Below are positions 1 through 5,291 of a stretch of 5,291 bases of DNA, piece after piece. How positions within the stretch are numbered: position 1 is the first letter of the stretch; each line of letters begins with the position of its first letter. Source of the DNA: Bacillota bacterium (lineage in GTDB: Bacteria; Bacillota; Limnochordia; Limnochordales; ZCTH02-B6); the NCBI GenBank assembly GCA_017578085.1, contig PKQR01000153.1:1-5291 (forward strand), given 5' to 3'. A program made the position numbers and the translations under genes. The notes below the pieces were generated by a model that ran no database searches, had not been told where the DNA came from, and was given only the letters and a program-made list of their open reading frames with translations.

Positions 1-21
1 CCAGGGATTTTCCGGCGGTTG

Positions 22-30
22 TGCTATAAT
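22..30 (+). promoter_or_regulatory. Extended -10 promoter for gyrB(A)
   Basis: TATAAT at 25-30 is a perfect sigma-70/sigma-A type -10 box, and the TG at 22-23 one base upstream makes it an extended -10 element. No good -35 box is visible: at 17-bp spacing the hexamer would be CAGGGA (2-7), matching TTGACA at only two positions. That is compatible with an extended -10 promoter, and the window starts too close to show upstream elements. The expected transcription start is around 36-37, giving a leader of about 32 bases before the gyrB start. I infer that this promoter drives both gyrB and gyrA. Gyrase promoters in other bacteria are often activated by DNA relaxation, but nothing here proves that. 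Confidence 0.75.
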
Positions 31-46
31 AACTCAGGATTTGAGT

Positions 47-66
47 CTGGAAACGGGGGTTTCCGG
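47..66 (+). promoter_or_regulatory. Leader hairpin enclosing the gyrB ribosome binding site
   Basis: The bases GGAAAC (49-54) and GTTTCC (59-64) form a perfect 6-bp inverted repeat around a GGGG loop (55-58). The stem extends by a U48-G65 wobble and a C47-G66 pair, giving eight pairs in RNA. The structure fills most of the predicted leader and ends two bases before the TTG start at 69. The loop and the first base of the 3' arm hold the only purine-rich ribosome binding candidate. It could be a translational control element or an incidental structure. No terminator-like U-tract follows. Confidence 0.45.
55..60 (+). promoter_or_regulatory. gyrB ribosome binding site (GGGGGT)
   Basis: GGGGG at 55-59 can pair with the CCUCC of the 16S rRNA 3' end with one G-U pair, and lies nine bases before the TTG at 69. 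It supports that TTG as the start. An in-frame TGA at 42-44 closes the frame upstream, there is no other start codon between the two, and the next in-frame Met (residue 30) lies inside the conserved RRRPGMYIGS motif, too late to be the start. Confidence 0.6.
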
Positions 67-68
67 CT

Positions 69-2963
69 TTGGAGAGAGAACGGCTCCAACAGGCCTACGA
101 GGCCGAGCAGATCCAGGTCCTCGAAGGCCTGGAAGCCGTGCGCCGGCGGCCGGGAATGTACATCGGCAGCACCGACGCGCGCGGGCTGCACCACCTGTTC
201 GTAGAGGTGGTCGACAACAGCATCGACGAGGCGATGGCGGGCTATTGCGACCGCATCGACGTCATCGTCCACAAGGACGGCTCGCTGACCGTCATCGACA
301 ACGGCCGCGGCATTCCCGTGAGCATCCATCCCAAGACCGGGCGCCCCGCGGTGGAAACCGTGCTGACTACGCTGCACGCCGGCGGCAAATTCGGTGAGGA
401 CGGCGGGTACAAGGTTTCCGGCGGCCTGCACGGTGTGGGCGTGTCCGTGGTCAACGCGCTCTCCGAGTGGCTGGAGGTGGAGGTCAAGCGCGGCGGCAGG
501 ATTTACCGCCAGCGTTTCTCCCGGGGGACGCCGGTCACCGATCTCGAGGTCGTGGGGGAAGGCGAGGGCACCGGCACCCGGGTCACCTTCAAGCCTGACC
601 CGCAAATCTTTGAGACGGTGGACTTTGACGCCGACATCATCGCGCATCGCCTGCAAGAGCTCGCGTTCCTCAACAAGGGCGTCCGCCTGACTTTGTACGA
701 CGAGCGGGACGGGCGCAGGGAAGAGTTCCAGTACGACGGCGGGCTAAAGTCGTTTGTGCAGCACCTCAACCGCAATAAGGAAGTGCTGCATCCCGACGTC
801 ATCTACGTGGAAAAGATGGCGGGCGACATCGGCGTCGAGGTCGCCCTGCAGTACAACACCGGCTACAACGAAACCGTCCTGTCCTTCTGCAACAACATCA
901 ACACACATGAGGGCGGCACCCACCTGACCGGTTTCCGGGGCGCCTTGACCCGCACCCTCAACGACTACGCCCGCAAGCTCAACCTCCTCAAGGACAGCGA
1001 GGAGAACCTGACGGGCGAGGACGTGCGGGAAGGCCTGACCGCGGTCGTGAGCGTCAAGGTCCGGGAGCCCCAGTTTGAAGGCCAGACCAAGACCAAGCTG
1101 GGCAACAGCGAGGTGCGGGGTGCGGTGGAGTCGGTGGTGGCCGAGGGGCTCGCCACCTACCTGGAGGAGCACCCCAGGGAAGCCCGGCGCATTGTGGAAA
1201 AGGCGATCCAGGCCGCGCGGGCCCGGGAGGCGGCCCGCAAGGCCCGGGAGCTGACCCGGCGCAAGAACGCGCTGGAGGACACTTCCTTGCCCGGGAAGCT
1301 GGCCGACTGCACCTTGACGGATCCGGAGCGGTGCGAGTTGTATCTCGTGGAGGGCGACTCCGCCGGAGGCACCGCCAAGCAGGGCCGCGACCGCAGCTTC
1401 CAGGCCATCATGCCCCTGCGGGGCAAGATTCTCAACGTCGAGAAGGCGCGGCTCGACAAGATCCTGAGCAACCAGGAGATCCGCGCCATGATCACGGCGC
1501 TGGGCACTGGGATCGGCGAGGACTTTGACCTGTCCAAGGCCCGCTACGGCAAAGTGATTATCATGTCGGTCGACGGCGACGAGCTGGCCTTTGTGCGGGA
1601 TGAGCAGGGGATCATCCGCAGCGTCAAGGTGGGCGACTTCATCGACGCCTGCCTCGACGGGCGGCTCGACTACCGCCGCTTCTCGGTGCTCTGCTTCGGC
1701 CTGGAGGACCACAAGTGCGCCTTCCGGCCCATCCAGAAAGTGATCCGGCACCCGCTGTCGGAGACGCTGTACGAGATCACCACCGAGTGCGGGCGTTCGG
1801 TGCGGGTCACTTCCTCCCACAGCGTCTTTGTCTGGGAGAACGGTGAGAAGAAGCTCAAGCGGGGCGACGAGATCCGCCCCGGGGATCTGGTGCTCGCGCC
1901 GGCCCGCGTCCCGCTGGGTCCGGCAGGCCAGACGGTGGAGGCGGGGCAGGGGGCGGCAGCCAGGGGGAGGCTCGTGCCCGCCATCCGCTTTACGACCGCG
2001 CCCGTCGGCCGGGCGGCCATCGCCCGCCTGCGCCGGCCCGCGGCCATCGTCGTCGGCGGGCTGGGCCGGGAAGGGGACGGAGCGCCCATGGCGGCCATCG
2101 CCCGGGGCAGCCTGGCCGGCGTGGAAAGCAGCGCCGCGCCGGCGGCCGCGGAGCGCGTCCCGGACCGCATCTTTAACCTGGGCCCTGCCGAGCAGCGGGC
2201 ATATCTCGAGCGGTTCCGGCCCCGGCGGCGCCGTCAGCGGGGGCCCCGGCTCATCTTGCGCACCCGTTCCCGGGACGTGGCCGGGCAGCTGGCGTATCTC
2301 GTACTGGCCCAGGGGATGGCGGTGGAGATCCGGCGCGGCTCGAATCTGCGCGGCCAGCAGGTGTACTGGGTCATCGGCAAGCCCCGTTCCAAGGAGCCGG
2401 CGGTTTCCGCGCCCGGCGGGGACCTGGAGGCGCTGCGGGTGGCCAAGGTGGAGCCGGTGAACCCGAGCCGCGGGCAAGTGTACGACTTCTCGGTGGAAGG
2501 CGATGAAAACTTCATCGCCGGGATGGGCGGCATCTGCTGCCACAACACCGATGCCGACGTGGACGGCGCCCACATCCGGACGCTTCTGCTCACGTTCTTC
2601 TACCGCTTCATGCGGCCGCTGCTGGAGGCCGGCCGCCTCTATATCGCCATGCCGCCCTTGTACGGCATCAGAAAAGGCAATCAGATGTACTACGCCCACA
2701 GCGACAAGGAGCTCGAGGAGATCCTCGAGCGCATCGGCCGCCAGGGGGTCACCATCCAGCGGTACAAGGGCTTGGGTGAGATGGACGCGGAGCAGCTGTG
2801 GGAGACGACCATGAATCCCGAGACCCGCACCATCCGCCAGCTGACGCTGGAGGACGCGGAGAAGGCGGACGAGATCTTCGCCATCCTTATGGGCGAAGAC
2901 GTGGAGCCGCGGCGGGAGTTCATCCAGGCCCATGCCCGGGAAGTCCAGAACCTGGACGTCTAG
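69..2963 (+). CDS. gyrB: DNA gyrase subunit B with an in-frame intein
   Basis: This encodes the ATPase/TOPRIM subunit of DNA gyrase (A2B2), which uses ATP to add negative supercoils to DNA. The 964-residue precursor contains a 327-residue intein (residues 500-826); the spliced product would be 637 residues, close to the 638 of B. subtilis GyrB. GHKL ATPase landmarks: catalytic Glu46 and Asn50 in EVVDNSIDEA, DNGRGIP at 77-83, GLHGVGVSVVNA at 119-130, Thr170, and QTKTKLGN at 339-346, which supplies Gln339 and Lys341. Arg141, equivalent to E. coli Arg136 of the aminocoumarin site, is kept. TOPRIM landmarks: Glu428 in EGDSAGG, PLRGKILNVEKA at 449-460, and, after the intein, Asp828, Asp830 and Asp832 of TDADVDGAH. 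The QRYKGLGEMDAEQLWETTM motif (897-915) is intact. The start is TTG, chosen because the frame is closed at 42-44 and the N-terminus then aligns with other GyrBs. ParE is the alternative, but the downstream GyrA box argues for gyrase. The stop is TAG, 31 bases before gyrA. Confidence 0.97.
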   Translation: MERERLQQAYEAEQIQVLEGLEAVRRRPGMYIGSTDARGLHHLFVEVVDNSIDEAMAGYCDRIDVIVHKDGSLTVIDNGRGIPVSIHPKTGRPAVETVLTTLHAGGKFGEDGGYKVSGGLHGVGVSVVNALSEWLEVEVKRGGRIYRQRFSRGTPVTDLEVVGEGEGTGTRVTFKPDPQIFETVDFDADIIAHRLQELAFLNKGVRLTLYDERDGRREEFQYDGGLKSFVQHLNRNKEVLHPDVIYVEKMAGDIGVEVALQYNTGYNETVLSFCNNINTHEGGTHLTGFRGALTRTLNDYARKLNLLKDSEENLTGEDVREGLTAVVSVKVREPQFEGQTKTKLGNSEVRGAVESVVAEGLATYLEEHPREARRIVEKAIQAARAREAARKARELTRRKNALEDTSLPGKLADCTLTDPERCELYLVEGDSAGGTAKQGRDRSFQAIMPLRGKILNVEKARLDKILSNQEIRAMITALGTGIGEDFDLSKARYGKVIIMSVDGDELAFVRDEQGIIRSVKVGDFIDACLDGRLDYRRFSVLCFGLEDHKCAFRPIQKVIRHPLSETLYEITTECGRSVRVTSSHSVFVWENGEKKLKRGDEIRPGDLVLAPARVPLGPAGQTVEAGQGAAARGRLVPAIRFTTAPVGRAAIARLRRPAAIVVGGLGREGDGAPMAAIARGSLAGVESSAAPAAAERVPDRIFNLGPAEQRAYLERFRPRRRRQRGPRLILRTRSRDVAGQLAYLVLAQGMAVEIRRGSNLRGQQVYWVIGKPRSKEPAVSAPGGDLEALRVAKVEPVNPSRGQVYDFSVEGDENFIAGMGGICCHNTDADVDGAHIRTLLLTFFYRFMRPLLEAGRLYIAMPPLYGIRKGNQMYYAHSDKELEEILERIGRQGVTIQRYKGLGEMDAEQLWETTMNPETRTIRQLTLEDAEKADEIFAILMGEDVEPRREFIQAHAREVQNLDV
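1566..1919 (+). other. Intein N-terminal splicing (Hint) domain
   Basis: Residues 500-617 of the precursor. They hold Ser500, which would perform the first N-O acyl shift, and the TxxH motif (Thr581, His584), which activates the upstream peptide bond in this family. Between them lies a beta-rich segment with the phrases SVKVGDFIDACLDG, RFSVLCFG and IQKVIRHPLSETLYEI, of the type common in Hint domains. Block A has DEL where many inteins have a DT pair. Four cysteines lie here (528, 542, 550 and 574), none at a position of a known catalytic nucleophile. The domain end near 617 is approximate: recognisable similarity stops after LVLAPARVPLGP. Confidence 0.85.
1920..2336 (+). other. Decayed LAGLIDADG homing endonuclease region of the intein
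   Basis: Residues 618-756 occupy the place of the endonuclease in DOD-type inteins. Residues 618-694 are Ala/Arg/Gly/Pro-rich with no recognisable LAGLIDADG helix. Bases 1921-2160 are about 82% GC by hand count (44 A/T in 240). Residues 695-756 still resemble the second endonuclease half: VPDRIFNLGPAEQRAYLERF (697-716) resembles the approach to the second catalytic helix, and RTRSRDVAGQLAYLVLAQGM (731-750) resembles the helix after it. The intervening acidic DGDG-type motif is absent; residues 715-727 contain eight arginines and no acidic residue. I infer a catalytically dead endonuclease. The reading frame stays open throughout, as expected because a frameshift would destroy GyrB. Confidence 0.7.
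2013..2104 (+). repeat. In-frame direct repeats in the degraded intein core
   Basis: The 10-mer GCGGCCATCG occurs at 2013-2022, 2040-2049 and 2091-2100. The first and third copies extend to the 14-mer GCGGCCATCGCCCG (2013-2026 and 2091-2104). The spacings of 27 and 51 bases are multiples of three, so each copy encodes Ala-Ala-Ile (AAIAR, AAIVV, AAIAR). This suggests that part of the degraded core grew by small in-frame duplications, although chance similarity in very GC-rich DNA is possible. Confidence 0.5.
2424..2546 (+). other. Intein C-terminal splicing domain
   Basis: Residues 786-826, the final two strands of the Hint fold. Block F reads VYDFSVEGDENFIAG (804-818), with Asp806 at the position that assists the transesterification and C-terminal cleavage steps. 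Block G reads GGICCHN, with penultimate His825 and terminal Asn826, whose cyclisation would release the intein and join Met499 to Thr827. Two neighbouring cysteines (823 and 824) sit directly before the catalytic His-Asn. The beginning of this domain is approximate. Confidence 0.85.
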
Positions 2964-2980
2964 CGCCCGGCGGGCAGCGT

Positions 2981-2986
2981 AAGGAG
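2981..2986 (+). promoter_or_regulatory. gyrA ribosome binding site (AAGGAG)
   Basis: AAGGAG is a strong Shine-Dalgarno sequence eight bases before the gyrA ATG at 2995. It lies in the 31-base gap after the gyrB stop codon. No promoter or terminator is visible in this gap, which supports co-transcription of the two genes. This site is a better consensus than the one at gyrB. Confidence 0.9.
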
Positions 2987-2994
2987 ACGCGAGC

Positions 2995-5291
2995 ATGGCC
3001 ATCGACTTCAGCGAGGAACGCATTCTCCCCGTCCGTGTGGACGAGGAGATGAAGCGATCCTATATCGATTACGCGATGAGCGTCATCGTGGACCGGGCCT
3101 TGCCGGACGTGCGGGACGGGCTCAAGCCGGTCCAGCGGCGGATTCTCTACGGCATGTACGAGCTGGGCCTGCGGCCCGACCGGCAGCACCGCAAGTCGGC
3201 GCGCATCGTCGGCGACGTCATGGGTAAATACCACCCCCACGGCGACGCCGCCATCTACGACGCCATGGTGCGCATGGCCCAGGACTTCAACTTCCGCTAC
3301 CCGCTGGTGGACGGCCACGGCAACTTCGGCTCCGTAGACGGCGACCCGCCGGCGGCCATGCGCTACACGGAAGCCCGCCTCTCGCAGCTGGCCATGGAGA
3401 TGCTGCGGGACATCGACAAGGACACCGTCGATTTCGTCCCCAACTTCGACGACACGCTGGAGCAGCCGGCGGTGCTGCCCGCCCGGATTCCCAACCTGCT
3501 CATCAACGGCGCCTCCGGCATCGCCGTCGGGATGGCCACCAACATCCCGCCCCACAACCTGCGGGAGATCGTGGACGGCCTTGTGCTTTTGATCGACAAC
3601 CCCGACGCGGACCTTAAGGACCTCATGAAGGTCGTGAAGGGGCCGGACTTCCCAACGGGCGCCATCATCCTGGGCCGGGAGGGGATCAAGGAGGCCTACG
3701 CGACCGGGCGCGGGCGCATCAGGGTCCGGGCCAAGGCCCGCATCGAACAACTGCCCAACGGGCGCCAGCGCATCGTCGTCACCGAGATCCCTTACCTGGT
3801 CAACAAGGCGAACCTTATCCAAAAGATCGCCGAGCTCCACCGCAACAAGCAGGTGGACGGCATCACGGACCTCCGGGACGAGTCGGACCGGACCGGCATG
3901 CGCATCGTCATCGAGCTGCGCCGGGACGCCAACGCGCGGGTGGTGCTCAACCGCCTCTACCGCCACACGCAGATGGAGGACACCTTCGGCGTCATCATGC
4001 TGGCCCTGGTGGACGGCGAGCCGAAGGTTCTCAACCTCAAGGAGGCCTTGCAGCACTACCTCAAGCACCAGGAAGAGGTCGTCATCCGGCGCACCCGCTT
4101 CGAGCTGCAGCGGGCGGAGGAACGGGCCCACATCCTGGAAGGCCTCCGCATCGCCCTGGATCACATCGATGAGATCATCGCCCTCATCCGCCGGTCCAAG
4201 ACCGACAACGAGGCCAAGCAGGGACTCATGCAGCGCTTCGGCCTCACGGAAAAGCAGGCCGTGGCCATCCTCGACATGCAGCTGCGCCGCCTGACGGGCC
4301 TGGAGCGGGAGAAGATCGAGGCCGAGTACCAGGAGCTGCTCAAGACCATCGCCAGGCTCCGGGAGATCCTGGGCGACATCCGCAAGGTGTACGAGGTCAT
4401 CAAGCAAGAGCTCCTCGAGATCAAGGAAAAGTACGGCGACGACCGGCGCACCCAGATCACCAGCGCCTCGGCGGAGCTGGCCGAGGAGGACCTGATCGCC
4501 GACGAGGACGTAGTCGTCACCGTCACCCACTTCGGCTACATCAAGCGGCTGCCCCTCACGGCGTACCGCTCGCAGCGGCGGGGCGGGCGGGGGATCACCG
4601 CCATCAGCACCCGCGAAGAAGACTTCGTGGAGCAGCTGTTTGTCACCAGTACCCACAGCTACATCTTGTTCTTCAGCGACAAGGGCAAGGTGTACCGGAT
4701 CAAGGCCCACGAGGTGCCCGAGGTGGGGCGGACGGCGCGCGGCACGGCCATCGTCAACCTCATCCAACTGCCGCGGGATGAGCGCATCCGGACCGCGATC
4801 CCGATCCGCGAATACGACGAAGGGCACTATCTCTTTATGGCCACCAAGCGGGGCATCGTCAAGAAGACGGTGTTGAGCGAGTTTGACAGCCCCCGGCACG
4901 GCTTGATCGGCATCCTGCTGGATGAGGACGACGAGCTGGTGGATGTGCGCCTAACCGAGGGCAACGAGCACGTGCTCCTGGTGACCGCCTACGGGCAGGC
5001 CATCCGGTTCCCGGAGGAGGACGTGCGCCCCATGGGCCGCGCGGCCCGGGGCGTGCGGGGCATCACCCTCGAAGAGGGCGACTGGGTGGTCGGGCTGGAC
5101 GTGGTGCGGCCCGGGGCGGACCTCTTGGTGATCAGCCAGAAGGGCTTCGGCAAGCGGACGCCGCTGGATGAGTACCGCGTCACGGGCCGGGGCGGCAAGG
5201 GCATCCGCACCCTGCAGATCACCGAGAAGAACGGGCCCATCGTCGCCGTGCGGGTGGTGCGGGACGGCGATGAGGTGATGCTCATCAGCGA
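2995..5291 (+). CDS. gyrA: DNA gyrase subunit A, 3' end cut by the window
   Basis: This is the DNA-cleaving and DNA-wrapping subunit of gyrase. 765 codons are visible; family lengths near 820 suggest about 40-60 residues are missing. The breakage-reunion domain starts at about residue 10. The quinolone region reads GKYHPHGDAAIYDAMVRMAQ (77-96), and the catalytic tyrosine is Tyr124 in AAMRYTEARL, preceded by Arg123. GIAVGMATNIPPHN (175-188) is typical of the family. The coiled-coil arm and gate follow at roughly 345-490. The C-terminal pinwheel begins near 500 and carries the GyrA box QRRGGRG at 527-533, which marks gyrase rather than topoisomerase IV ParC. Five blade repeats start at Gly514, Gly564, Gly620, Gly667 and Gly717; the sixth would begin just past the window edge. 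The position of E. coli Ser83 is Ala85 here, while Asp87 is kept as Asp89. The ATG start is fixed by the AAGGAG site and the usual N-terminus. No internal disruption was seen. Confidence 0.97.
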   Translation, partial: MAIDFSEERILPVRVDEEMKRSYIDYAMSVIVDRALPDVRDGLKPVQRRILYGMYELGLRPDRQHRKSARIVGDVMGKYHPHGDAAIYDAMVRMAQDFNFRYPLVDGHGNFGSVDGDPPAAMRYTEARLSQLAMEMLRDIDKDTVDFVPNFDDTLEQPAVLPARIPNLLINGASGIAVGMATNIPPHNLREIVDGLVLLIDNPDADLKDLMKVVKGPDFPTGAIILGREGIKEAYATGRGRIRVRAKARIEQLPNGRQRIVVTEIPYLVNKANLIQKIAELHRNKQVDGITDLRDESDRTGMRIVIELRRDANARVVLNRLYRHTQMEDTFGVIMLALVDGEPKVLNLKEALQHYLKHQEEVVIRRTRFELQRAEERAHILEGLRIALDHIDEIIALIRRSKTDNEAKQGLMQRFGLTEKQAVAILDMQLRRLTGLEREKIEAEYQELLKTIARLREILGDIRKVYEVIKQELLEIKEKYGDDRRTQITSASAELAEEDLIADEDVVVTVTHFGYIKRLPLTAYRSQRRGGRGITAISTREEDFVEQLFVTSTHSYILFFSDKGKVYRIKAHEVPEVGRTARGTAIVNLIQLPRDERIRTAIPIREYDEGHYLFMATKRGIVKKTVLSEFDSPRHGLIGILLDEDDELVDVRLTEGNEHVLLVTAYGQAIRFPEEDVRPMGRAARGVRGITLEEGDWVVGLDVVRPGADLLVISQKGFGKRTPLDEYRVTGRGGKGIRTLQITEKNGPIVAVRVVRDGDEVMLIS

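Larger units (their letters stand above)
1566..2546 (+). mobile_element. Intein in gyrB (327 aa, Ser1 ... His-Asn / Thr+1)
   Basis: A self-splicing protein element inserted in frame in the TOPRIM domain. The left flank ends KVIIM (Met499) and the right flank starts TDADVDGAHIRT (Thr827), which read together form the uninterrupted motif of ordinary GyrBs, so both junctions are fixed to the codon. Splicing motifs: block A SVDGDELAFV (500-509) with Ser as first nucleophile; block B with Thr581 and His584 (TSSH) in GRSVRVTSSHSVFV; LKRGDEIRPGDLV (596-608) typical of the region after block B; block F VYDFSVEGDENFIAG (804-818) with Asp806; block G GGICCHN (820-826) with His825 and Asn826, followed by Thr as the second nucleophile. 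It is too long for a mini-intein and too short for an intact one with a two-motif LAGLIDADG endonuclease, and the middle is decayed. Splicing competence is inferred from the motifs and from the fact that gyrase is essential. The insertion point differs from my recollection of the cyanobacterial Synechocystis GyrB intein, which I place at the EGDSAGG motif. Confidence 0.95.

Noticed and set aside
1..44. The 3' end of an upstream gene in the first 44 bases
   Set aside because: One frame stops at 27-29 and the gyrB frame stops at 42-44, but the stretch is too short to show coding character, and a consensus -10 box occupies it.
2109..2123. The residues SLAGV (681-685) as a remnant of the first LAGLIDADG helix
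   Set aside because: Four or five residues in an Ala/Gly-rich stretch are not enough, and neither the preceding nor the following residues resemble the helix or supply the acidic residue.
1828..2460. An overlapping + strand frame of 210 codons inside the intein, considered as a free-standing homing endonuclease gene
   Set aside because: The translation is Arg/Ser/Pro/Trp-rich with no LAGLIDADG, HNH or GIY-YIG motif, and it is explained by frame-shifted reading of GC-rich intein sequence.
1566..2546. The gyrB insertion as a self-splicing intron or a simple assembly error
   Set aside because: The frame is continuous through both junctions, and the insertion carries the intein blocks in the right order with Ser1, TxxH, HN and Thr+1 in place, so protein splicing explains it.
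2964..2994. A small GCCC-GGC-GGGC dyad (2965-2975) between gyrB and gyrA as a terminator
   Set aside because: The stem is only four pairs with no U-tract after it, and it lies just before a strong ribosome binding site in a two-gene operon.
744..3023. A very long open frame of 759 codons on the minus strand opposite gyrB
   Set aside because: It lies antisense to a gene with clear gyrase motifs, has a composition rich in Leu, Val, His, Gly, Asp and Arg typical of the mirror image of GC-rich coding sequence, and shows no recognisable domain.
2920..4899. A 659-codon open frame on the minus strand opposite gyrA
   Set aside because: Same reason: it is the antisense shadow of gyrA, with low-complexity Asp/Val/Leu/His-rich sequence and no family motif.
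69..5291. Topoisomerase IV (parE-parC) instead of gyrase
   Set aside because: The A subunit has the GyrA box QRRGGRG and at least five pinwheel blades, which mark gyrase.

Overview
The window holds a DNA gyrase operon: gyrB (69-2963) followed 31 bases later by gyrA (2995 to the window end, 3' end missing), both on the + strand. Base composition is high in GC, roughly 60-70% in the lines I counted by hand. The extein protein sequences look closest to Gram-positive gyrases, especially those of Bacillota: GyrB ends NLDV, has PLRGKILNVEKARLDKILSN in its TOPRIM region, and GyrA carries MGKYHPHGD and DGHGNFGSVDGDPPAAMRYTEA. I infer a high-GC Bacillota lineage, possibly thermophilic, with Actinomycetota as the alternative. 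The lineage cannot be settled from this window alone.

Layout. Bases 1-68 are a short leader with a consensus -10 box (TATAAT, 25-30, with an extended TG) and a small perfect hairpin (47-66). The hairpin loop shows the G-run that acts as the gyrB ribosome binding site, two bases before a TTG start. gyrB is one unbroken 964-codon frame, about 330 codons longer than a normal GyrB, because it contains an in-frame intein (1566-2546, residues 500-826, 327 aa). The intein sits exactly between the IIM and TDADVDGAH residues of the TOPRIM metal-binding motif. Removing it leaves 637 residues, the normal size for a Bacillota GyrB. A strong AAGGAG site at 2981-2986 then serves gyrA, whose first 765 residues are present: breakage-reunion domain, catalytic Tyr124, GyrA box, and five of the six C-terminal beta-pinwheel blades.

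How they work together. GyrB (ATPase plus TOPRIM) and GyrA (DNA cleavage plus DNA wrapping) form the A2B2 gyrase that negatively supercoils DNA. They are probably transcribed together, but GyrB must also splice itself before it can work, since the unspliced protein has its magnesium-binding aspartates separated from the rest of the active site.

The most interesting part is the intein. Its splicing blocks look intact (Ser1, TxxH, VYDF, terminal HN followed by Thr). Its homing endonuclease region is decayed: the first LAGLIDADG half is not recognisable and is replaced by an Ala/Arg/Gly/Pro-rich stretch of about 82% GC, and the second half survives as a recognisable scaffold in which the catalytic acidic motif has become an Arg-rich run. 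It therefore looks like an element that can still splice but can no longer home. Other points of interest are the leader hairpin around the ribosome binding site and an alanine at the GyrA position equivalent to E. coli Ser83.
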